DNA of 21,572 nucleotides from the NCBI GenBank assembly GCA_030627085.1, contig DAOUSS010000007.1, positions 1 to 21,572 on the forward strand, read 5' to 3'. Below are positions 1 through 5,558 of this stretch, in pieces. How positions within the stretch are numbered: position 1 is the stretch's first letter; every line of letters starts with the position of its first letter. Below the pieces are notes generated by a model. The model ran no database searches and was not told the origin of the DNA. It worked only from the letters and a program-made list of their open reading frames with translations. The stretch is from Candidatus Stahliibacteriota bacterium. GTDB taxonomy: Bacteria > Hydrothermota > UBA3073. Both the position numbers and the translations under genes were made by a program.

Positions 1-219
1 AATGGCGAAGAAAAAAATGAGAGGGTATGCCCCGAAATGCAGAAATAGACAGTAATTGAAAGCAATAACCACCTTCGTTTTTGTTATAATGGTGAAATTT
101 ATAATATGTGGGAAAAGTTATGTAAATGCAAGATATTCCTTATAAAATGATGAATGTCTCATTTTAATGTTCCCAAACGTCTCATTTTGAGTGTTGCGTA
201 ACAAAAGTTCATTTTTTTC

Positions 220-248
220 TTGACAAATTGGCATTTTTTTATTATAAT
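220..248 (+). promoter_or_regulatory. Sigma70-type promoter, consensus
   Basis: Perfect -35 TTGACA (220-225), 17-nt spacer and perfect -10 TATAAT (243-248). Transcription would start near 255. No conventional gene lies directly downstream; the transcript would run into the terminator at 738-774. Confidence 0.75.
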
Positions 249-737
249 ATAGATAGATAATGCTATTTAATCTTTTTGACTCTGTTAATTAAAAGATACT
301 GGAGGTGAGAGCCTATGATGTGATTGGAGAGTATCAGCACTTGGAGTAGCCCATGGTTTTTTATTTACACCTGTACAATTTGACCAGAAAGCATTATCTA
401 AGAAAGAAACCCAACGTCACTTTTCTCCTATTTGCATTAAAAGATGTAGTATTGTTTTAATGATTAATTCATTCCCCTCTGACCCTGCAGTTTGACTCTA
501 AATCTCAAACCGTTAAATCTTCAAGCGTCTTTTCTGACATATACAGCCATACCTGGAAGCAACTCTACCCTATATAGTTAAGGCTTTTATACTCTCGAGT
601 TTACCAACAACTCTGATATTTTATACTTAAAAGAGAGTAAGAATATGTTTTATTCTTTGTCTATATTCTGGTGGGTTCCAGATTTTGAGCAAAATGAATA
701 TCTGAACGAAATCACTAACAATTTTAACAACTTAATA
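249..737 (+). other. Transcribed stretch without a recognised gene; SD plus two-codon frame
   Basis: This stretch lies between a consensus promoter and a strong terminator. A good Shine-Dalgarno sequence (GGAGGT, 302-307) is followed by ATG ATG TGA at 315-323, so translation would stop after two codons. The next frame is open from 319 to 495 (about 58 codons) but has no start codon and I recognise no family. An ATG-led frame at 645-872 runs through the terminator and a palindromic repeat, so I do not call it a gene. The stretch could be a non-coding RNA, an attenuator-like leader, or a gene that decayed after its start. Confidence 0.4.
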
Positions 738-774
738 TCCCTCGAGTGTAATCTACATTCTGAGGGATTTTTTT
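738..774 (+). terminator. Rho-independent terminator
   Basis: TCCCTC (738-743) pairs with GAGGGA (762-767). The inner arms GAGTGTA and TACATTC extend the stem with one wobble pair and one bulge around a 3-nt loop. A run of seven T follows at 768-774. It would end the transcript from the promoter at 220-248. Confidence 0.75.
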
Positions 775-796
775 ATTCAAGATTCAGCCTGTCTAC

Positions 797-812
797 CCTG
801 CCTGACGGCAGG
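797..812. repeat. Dispersed palindrome, CCTGCC-TGAC-GGCAGG family
   Basis: CCTGCC, loop TGAC, GGCAGG: a perfect 6-bp hairpin. The same hairpin is at 2806-2821, a degenerate copy lies at about 3160-3179, and the related hairpin CCTGTC-N4-GACAGG is at 2765-2780 and 7684-7699. Confidence 0.7.
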
Positions 813-912
813 CAGGCGATAGGTAGAAAGGTATGTTTAGTTTTGCCCTGTGCCTATCAGGGTGTGGAATAGATCTATTTGTAATTTTGATATTTGATTG
901 ATTTACTTAACC

Positions 913-947
913 AATACTCATAGCTAATAAAACTGTCTATGAGTATT
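913..947. repeat. 11-bp perfect inverted repeat at the start of the next gene
   Basis: AATACTCATAG (913-923) and CTATGAGTATT (937-947) are perfect reverse complements around a 13-nt loop. The right arm covers the upstream candidate ATG at 939 and ends 15 nt before the preferred ATG at 963. It could be an operator or an mRNA hairpin close to the ribosome-binding site. Confidence 0.6.
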
Positions 948-962
948 ATACCAGGGGGAGAG

Positions 963-1970
963 ATGGGAGAAGAATTTGAAAAGATTACCAAGCATGTGGT
1001 CAAGTATTGGTGGGACAAGGGCTACTTTACGATACCACTACCTAAGAAGGGGAGAAAAGAATTTAAATTAGATCTTCCAGCTTTTAAAAAATTTGATATA
1101 CTTGTTATGAAATGGAAGGAGCAAGATAATGTGGAAATTAAAGCAGTAGAAAGTAAATTAGAACCAGAAGAGGCGATACCTCAGGCGCTAATTTATCAGC
1201 TCTGTACACCGGAGGTTTATATAGCATCAAATACGCTTATTGACGATATTGACGAAGATCTTAAGAAACTATTAAAGGTATGCGGGATAGGATATATTTC
1301 AGTCTCTGACAAGGAGGTCTGCATAAAACCTAAGCCCAAAAGACGGCGAGGAAGATCTCAGTTAGTCCCCATGTATCGTGACGAACTACTGTCAAGAGCC
1401 AGAGCAATCCTTGGATTCTATGACTTTATGGAAAAGGGATTTGGTATGGAAAGAGAAGATATATTAGAAAAGATAGATTATGGAGTTAGAACAAAATGGA
1501 TATCAGATAAAAAAGCCAACAGCGGAATACAGTGGTCGCTAATCTGCGATGAAGACCCTGTGGAATTTGGGATAAACTTGGAATGTGCTGATGTTTTCAG
1601 AAAATGCTTTTCTGAGAAAACTGAAGATGAAATAAAAGATTTACTTAATAACATAAGGAAGAGACTTCCACCAAACTTTTTAATCAAATTTATGAGAAGA
1701 TGTGAAAAAGGTAAAAAACCTGGGCGAGGAGGAGAGTACAAAAAATTTTCCAAGTTAGAATGGAAGAAGAGAAAAATAGGCAAGCTTAGCAAGAAAGATA
1801 TAGAACTTATACCCCAAATAATTAAGGAGGAGAAAGAGGGGTACGTTTGGTTTGGGGTTTATGGAGAGGTCTGTAAAAGGAGAGAATTCCTATCCAGAGA
1901 TGATTTCTTGGGTAAACTAAAGGATATTAAAGAGAAACATCTCGAACAGTTTTATAAAAGATTAAAATAG
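963..1970 (+). CDS. Hypothetical protein with PD-(D/E)XK-nuclease-like N-terminus
   Basis: A 335-residue soluble protein that I do not recognise as a named family. The first third looks like a PD-(D/E)XK fold: an acidic residue in KFDILVM, then the strand NVEIKAVESK carrying an E-x-K pair, then a helix followed by PEVYIAS, the order usual for restriction-like nuclease cores. A basic linker (KPKPKRRRGR) leads to a helical, lysine-rich C-terminal half of unknown role. I chose ATG 963 over ATG 939 because a purine-rich AGGGGGAG lies just before it and because ATG 939 falls inside the arm of an inverted repeat. There is no signal peptide or membrane segment. It stands alone: the flanks hold a geneless transcription unit and a terminal-inverted-repeat element. 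The nuclease assignment is inference from motif spacing only. Confidence 0.6.
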   Translation: MGEEFEKITKHVVKYWWDKGYFTIPLPKKGRKEFKLDLPAFKKFDILVMKWKEQDNVEIKAVESKLEPEEAIPQALIYQLCTPEVYIASNTLIDDIDEDLKKLLKVCGIGYISVSDKEVCIKPKPKRRRGRSQLVPMYRDELLSRARAILGFYDFMEKGFGMEREDILEKIDYGVRTKWISDKKANSGIQWSLICDEDPVEFGINLECADVFRKCFSEKTEDEIKDLLNNIRKRLPPNFLIKFMRRCEKGKKPGRGGEYKKFSKLEWKKRKIGKLSKKDIELIPQIIKEEKEGYVWFGVYGEVCKRREFLSRDDFLGKLKDIKEKHLEQFYKRLK

Positions 1971-1980
1971 ATAAAGATGG

Positions 1981-2264
1981 AAGGTTCTTCTCCAATTTAG
2001 TGGGTTCCAATACTAACCAAATGGTGGACAGGCTTGACAATATGGCTTCTTGTATTTAAGGAGTAATTCATTTTTCATTTCATAAGCGCGGGTTTTCGGA
2101 AAATGGCTTTTGAAAATGTAGGCACGATTTCAAATCATGATAGCACAAATTGAATTTGTGCCTACAAGTGCTCTAAGTGGACAGTTCATATACGAATATG
2201 CAAAGAGCAAGAACTCAAGAGGATTTGACCCTATATTCTACCCACTAAATTGGAGAAGAACCTT
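1981..2264. mobile_element. MITE-like element with 25-bp perfect terminal inverted repeats
   Basis: Bases 1981-2005 and 2240-2264 are exact 25-bp reverse complements, beginning AAGGTTCTTCTCC. They enclose 284 bp with no reading frame of note. The GGTTCTTC-type tip resembles ISL3-family ends, so this may be a non-autonomous or internally deleted insertion sequence; that link comes from the terminus alone. I see no convincing target-site duplication. It begins 10 nt after the stop codon of the 963-1970 gene and contains a copy of the GTAGGCAC nested palindrome (2118-2165). Confidence 0.6.
2118..2165. repeat. Nested palindrome repeat, GTAGGCAC family, copy 1
   Basis: The outer arms GTAGGCAC and GTGCCTAC enclose two hairpins. 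The left one is worn (the base-pairing CGTGC has become CATGA); the right one is GCACAAATT-G-AATTTGTGC. It is nearly identical to the copy at 5334-5385 and shares its right hairpin type with 10905-10930. Confidence 0.75.
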
Positions 2265-2538
2265 AATTTTAAATTTTTAAGGTGGAAGAGACAGTGTAAT
2301 TTTGATGAAAAATTTGGTGTAAAATTACGCATACTTATAACTAGCTCTATTTCGTAAGAACTCAGGGTATAAGAAGTTTGAGCAGAAAAGTAAGTCAAAA
2401 AGCGCGTTAACCAAAAATTACAAATGTCTAATGTCAAGACCCGACCTTTGATTCCTCTCTCCAAGGATAACATCCTACCTGGAATGAAAACTTAATAACG
2501 GGAAATTGTAATTCATAGAGTCCAAATTGCAATAGTAG

Positions 2539-2564
2539 TTATTTCCATTTTTCAGCCTGACCCC
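2539..2564 (-). repeat. 26-bp dispersed repeat, GGGGTCAGGCTGAA-type end, copy 1
   Basis: On the minus strand it begins GGGGTCAGGCTGAAAAAT. It matches 17403-17428 at 25 of 26 positions. GGGGTCAGGC-type sequences are common at the ends of REP-associated (IS200-like, RAYT) elements, so these may be remnants of such an end. No transposase gene is in the window. Confidence 0.5.
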
Positions 2565-2611
2565 ATTTTCTCTTTTTTACCCTCTATTATTAAAATTTTC
2601 GCAAATTTCGA

Positions 2612-2636
2612 TTGTACATAAACCAAATTTGTACAA
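2612..2636. repeat. Inverted repeat TTGTACA / TGTACAA
   Basis: Perfect 7-bp arms with an 11-nt loop in intergenic DNA. No T-tract follows, so it is not an intrinsic terminator. Role unknown. Confidence 0.35.
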
Positions 2637-2763
2637 TTTTCGATGATCTGGAATCGTAATATGTTAGCAGGGAAGGAAGTGGACAGATCAGATGATGTGT
2701 TAGGAGCCATATAAACAGGGATAGAAAGAGAACACGAAGTGTCTCCAACTTAAGAGATAAAAA

Positions 2764-2821
2764 ACCTGTCTACCGACAGGTAGATAAGAAATAAAAAATC
2801 TCTTTCCTGCCTGACGGCAGG
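2764..2821. repeat. Two adjacent dispersed palindromes
   Basis: ACCTGTC-TACC-GACAGGT (2764-2781) and CCTGCC-TGAC-GGCAGG (2806-2821) lie 24 nt apart. Both belong to the CCTGYC hairpin family seen at 797-812, 7684-7699 and, degenerate, at 20505-20518. Confidence 0.65.
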
Positions 2822-2990
2822 CAGGCAATCTCTTACAATCCCTGTTAAAAAAATAGCAGAGATAAAAAGAGAGGTTAGGACAAAGAAATAAAAAAATTTT
2901 TGCCTTACATCGTACCATTAAATCTTCTCTTTGCAGGCCTCGCTCATCTTTCCATAATATTTGTCGTTTTTTGAAATTTAAAAAAATATC

Positions 2991-3019
2991 TTGACTTTTA
3001 GCAAGAAGTATGGTATAAT
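2991..3019 (+). promoter_or_regulatory. Sigma70-type promoter of the GGGPS operon
   Basis: -35 TTGACT (2991-2996), 17-nt spacer, -10 TATAAT (3014-3019) preceded by TGG. Transcription would begin near 3026, giving a leader of about 165 nt that contains the nested hairpins at 3077-3137 before the start at 3192. Confidence 0.75.
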
Positions 3020-3076
3020 TTTTTGTAGACTCCCCAATATTAAAATAGTTGGTAAGTTGGTTGATACGCTGGTAAG

Positions 3077-3137
3077 GTAGGGCAAGGCTTTAGCCTTGCT
3101 AATATATCCTTTTTGCAAACCTGAAGGTTTGCCCTAC
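3077..3137. repeat. Nested palindrome repeat, GTAGGGCAA family
   Basis: The outer arms GTAGGGCAA (3077-3085) and TTGCCCTAC (3129-3137) enclose two perfect 8-bp hairpins: GCAAGGCT-TT-AGCCTTGC (3082-3099) and GCAAACCT-GA-AGGTTTGC (3115-3132). The plan, two hairpins inside an outer pair, is the same as in the GTAGGCAC family although the sequence differs. It lies in the leader of the GGGPS operon. Confidence 0.75.
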
Positions 3138-3191
3138 TTAAAAATTTTGTATTTTGATACCTGCCTGACAGCAAGCAAGTTTGGTGTTATT

Positions 3192-3938
3192 ATGGGTGTA
3201 TATTCATACCTTCTCCAGACAATAAAAAACAAAGGGGCAGGCTTCCTCTTCCTGCTTGACCCGGATAAGACAGACATCAAACAGCTAAAAGCGATAGTTC
3301 CTCAGATTGAAAGAGGAGGTGCAGACGCCATTCTTATCGGTGGTAGCACATATGACAGGGACAGTCTTGAAGGATACTTGAGGGAGATTAAGTTAAGTAC
3401 TGACCTTCCTGTAATACTATTTCCCGGTAATCATCTCCAGGTATCAAAAAATGCAGACGCCGTTCTCTTTCTATCGCTCCTTTCGGGTAGAAATCCTCTC
3501 TATCTGGTAGGAGAACAGGTCAGAGGTGCGCCACTCATCAAAAAATATGGGATTGAGCCCATTCCCTGTGGATATATACTTGTGGATGGAGGATGCCCTA
3601 CATCTGTTGCGTATATCTCAAACACCCTCCCAATTCCTAGAGATAAGATAAACATTGCGAAATTTCACGCCCTTACAGCGCAGTACTTTGGTATGAAATT
3701 TGTCTACCTTGAGGCGGGAAGTGGTGCAGAAGTCCCTGTGCCTGACGAGATGATAAGCAGTGTAAAATCATATATAGATATACCAATTATAGTTGGTGGG
3801 GGATTAAGAAGTGCATCCCTTGCAAGAGAGAAAGTAAAGGCAGGGGCGGACTTCGTCGTCATAGGAAATGCGTTTGAAGGAAAAACGAAGATAGAGGAGA
3901 TGGTTGCGGAATTTGCAAAAAATATACATCTAAAGTAA
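3192..3938 (+). CDS. Geranylgeranylglyceryl phosphate synthase family protein (GGGPS/PcrB, group II-like)
   Basis: A 248-residue TIM-barrel prenyltransferase. The family joins a polyprenyl diphosphate to sn-glycerol-1-phosphate, the first ether-bond step of archaeal-type lipids. Visible motifs are FLLDPDK near residues 20-26 (diphosphate/Mg site), ILIGGS, ILFPGNHLQVS, the central LSGRNPLYLVGEQV typical of the larger group II enzymes, YLEAGSGA, and IVGGGLRS followed by VVIGNAFE at the phosphate-binding end. The open frame extends to 3096, but the extra codons come from palindromic repeat DNA, so I start at ATG 3192; its ribosome site is weak. It follows a strong promoter and leads the C26 and RNase H genes. 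Chain length of the prenyl donor cannot be read from sequence. The family assignment is firm. Confidence 0.9.
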   Translation: MGVYSYLLQTIKNKGAGFLFLLDPDKTDIKQLKAIVPQIERGGADAILIGGSTYDRDSLEGYLREIKLSTDLPVILFPGNHLQVSKNADAVLFLSLLSGRNPLYLVGEQVRGAPLIKKYGIEPIPCGYILVDGGCPTSVAYISNTLPIPRDKINIAKFHALTAQYFGMKFVYLEAGSGAEVPVPDEMISSVKSYIDIPIIVGGGLRSASLAREKVKAGADFVVIGNAFEGKTKIEEMVAEFAKNIHLK

Positions 3939-3986
3939 CACGAAAAGCTTTTTTAGGAATAAAATCCTATCTATAAAAACAGAACA

Positions 3987-4685
3987 ATGAAACCACTTAT
4001 CGGTTTAACCACGGGTATAACTGCGTCAAGGTACTATACAATAAGCCACTATATTACAGCAATAATGGAATCCGGTGGTATACCTCTTCTTCTGCCATCC
4101 GTTGATGTAAACGGTGAGGGCAATATAATTCTCGCCTCGCATATGCTCTCGAGAATTGACGGGGTCTTATTCACCGGTGGTGGGGATATAGATCCTTTAT
4201 TTTATGGGGAGCATAGAATGGCGCCGCTCTCCAGGGTGTACAGGAAGAGAGATGGGTTTGAACTTGCGCTGGCAAAGGTTGCTGTGAAAGAGGGATTGCC
4301 CGTGCTCGGAATCTGCAGGGGATGCCAGGTTCTGAATATTATGGGCGGGGGTACACTTAAACAGCATGTAGAATCACACTGGCAGGAACTTCCCGAAGAA
4401 AAGGCTGTACACCGTATAAAGATAGAGAAGGACACAAAATTATTCGATATTATGAAAGAGAAAGAGGTGGTGGTCAACAGTTTTCATCGTCAGGCAATAA
4501 AGGAACTCGCATTTGGATTTATCATATCTGCCTATGCAGATGATGGGATAGTTGAGGGCATAGAAAGCACAAAACATAAATTCGTAATTGGAGTCCAATT
4601 TCATCCCGAATATCTTTTTCGGGAGAATCTTGCAGTAAAACGCCTCTTTTCTTCATTTATACATGCCTGCAAAGGCATTCTATGA
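3987..4685 (+). CDS. Peptidase C26 / gamma-glutamyl-GABA hydrolase-like class I glutamine amidotransferase
   Basis: A 232-residue cytoplasmic protein of usual length for the PuuD/YvdE-type C26 family, which hydrolyses gamma-glutamyl amides. Residues seen: FTGGGDIDP early in the domain, the nucleophile elbow GICRGCQ with the catalytic Cys, and FHPE carrying the His-Glu pair near the C-terminus. The start ATG 3987 gives the family's usual MKPLIGLT opening, with a poor Shine-Dalgarno sequence. It lies 48 nt after GGGPS, and its TGA stop (4683-4685) is one base before the next ATG, so translation is probably coupled. No other polyamine or GABA genes are nearby, so the true substrate is open. Confidence 0.88.
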   Translation: MKPLIGLTTGITASRYYTISHYITAIMESGGIPLLLPSVDVNGEGNIILASHMLSRIDGVLFTGGGDIDPLFYGEHRMAPLSRVYRKRDGFELALAKVAVKEGLPVLGICRGCQVLNIMGGGTLKQHVESHWQELPEEKAVHRIKIEKDTKLFDIMKEKEVVVNSFHRQAIKELAFGFIISAYADDGIVEGIESTKHKFVIGVQFHPEYLFRENLAVKRLFSSFIHACKGIL

Positions 4686-4686
4686 A

Positions 4687-5331
4687 ATGGACAGGATAGG
4701 AACCGACGAATCGGGTAAAGGGTCTTATTTTGGGCCACTCGTAGTGGCTGGTGTGAAGGTCAGTGAAGATGAAGAGAGGTTATTAACAGATCTTGGCGTG
4801 CGAGATTCGAAAAAGGTAGCGGCATCGAACATCAAGGCATTAAGTGAGTCAATAACTACAAACTGTGTCCATTCGATTGTTCTGATTACACCAAAGAGAT
4901 ACAACGAGTTATACTCGCGCATGAGGACTATCAATGGATTTCTTTTGTGGGCACATAAGACAGTAATAAAGAATATTCTGAAGGAGACAGAGTGCGAGTA
5001 TGTTGTGATTGATGATTTCGGAAGTGCAAAACTCATAACTGCATCCTTTCCAAAGATTAAATTTGATATAAGAAAGGGAGCAGAGGATGATATTGCGGTT
5101 GCGGCAGCGAGTATAATCGCACGTGATAGATTTCTTACCTGGTTCACAAAGGCAGAGAGGGAATATGGTATCGCCCTGCCTATAGGTATAAATGATGATA
5201 CTATCAGTTGCGGGAAGGTGCTTATAGAGAAATATAGCAGGGATGTGTTAAGAGAGGTAGCAAAACTTCACTTTAAAACCACAGATAAGATACTGGAAGA
5301 ATATCGTAAAAGAAATCGCAGAGGCCGCTGA
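4687..5331 (+). CDS. rnhC: RNase HIII-like ribonuclease H, catalytic domain only
   Basis: Cleaves the RNA strand of RNA-DNA hybrids. The opening MDRIGTDESGKGSYFGPLVV is the RNase HIII version of the type 2 RNase H signature: DESGKG with the first Asp-Glu pair. Further acidic sites are VIDDFG and KGAEDDIAVAAASIIARDRF. At 214 residues it lacks the N-terminal TBP-like substrate-binding domain found in typical RNase HIII of about 300 residues, so it is either a compact HIII or an HII/HIII intermediate. An earlier ATG at 4663 would overlap the C26 gene by 23 nt and add eight residues of C26 antisignature sequence; ATG 4687 gives the expected start of the fold. A GTAGGCAC-family repeat begins immediately after the stop codon. 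Confidence 0.87.
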   Translation: MDRIGTDESGKGSYFGPLVVAGVKVSEDEERLLTDLGVRDSKKVAASNIKALSESITTNCVHSIVLITPKRYNELYSRMRTINGFLLWAHKTVIKNILKETECEYVVIDDFGSAKLITASFPKIKFDIRKGAEDDIAVAAASIIARDRFLTWFTKAEREYGIALPIGINDDTISCGKVLIEKYSRDVLREVAKLHFKTTDKILEEYRKRNRRGR

Positions 5332-5333
5332 GT

Positions 5334-5385
5334 TTGTAGGCACGATTTCAAATCGTGCCAGCACAAATTGAATTTGTGCCTACAA
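5334..5385. repeat. Nested palindrome repeat, GTAGGCAC family, copy 2 (best preserved)
   Basis: The outer arms TTGTAGGCAC and GTGCCTACAA enclose GCACGATTT-C-AAATCGTGC and GCACAAATT-G-AATTTGTGC, all perfect. It begins 2 nt after the RNase H stop codon. Downstream to 5558 is non-coding leader DNA of nrdD. Confidence 0.8.
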
Positions 5386-5444
5386 CCCCACCACAAAAAT
5401 CAGCGTCAAAGAAAATAATTAACCACAGATGTTCACAGATAGAA

Positions 5445-5530
5445 ATTGGGCTATCAAGCAATCGGGCTATCAAGCTATGGGGAATTGGGTTAATAGGTAA
5501 TTGGGTAATTAGGTTATTGGGTAATTCAGA
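5445..5530. repeat. Degenerate tandem repeat of ATTGGGTAATTAGG-like units
   Basis: Loose tandem copies of ATTGGG(T/C)(T/A)AT(T/C)A-type units, with a shorter relative at about 8484-8517. It sits in the leader of nrdD. Reading through it gives an in-frame extension of nrdD that I reject as coding. Confidence 0.5.
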
Positions 5531-5558
5531 ATATTTTAATTTAAGCCGGGGGGTATTT

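Larger units (their letters stand above)
2265..2990. other. Gene-free intergenic stretch with several repeats
   Basis: About 725 bp without a credible gene. The open frames here cross palindromic repeats and show no family signature. Recognisable contents are a GGGGTCAGGCTGAA-type terminus (2539-2564), an inverted repeat TTGTACA/TGTACAA (2612-2636), two short palindromes (2764-2821) and, at the right edge, the promoter of the GGGPS operon. It looks like a landing zone for small repeats. Confidence 0.6.

Noticed and set aside
645..872. 75-codon open frame at the left end
   Set aside because: It reads through a strong terminator and a CCTGCC palindrome, and its protein has no family signature.
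3096..3191. N-terminal extension of the GGGPS frame
   Set aside because: These codons are made of palindromic repeat DNA, and the fold starts at ATG 3192.
5445..5530. CRISPR-like array
   Set aside because: The units are degenerate, adjacent and without unique spacers of constant length; no cas genes are present.
5355..5558. N-terminal extension of nrdD
   Set aside because: It derives from the GTAGGCAC repeat and a degenerate tandem repeat; a ribosome site and the ATP-cone start at 5559.
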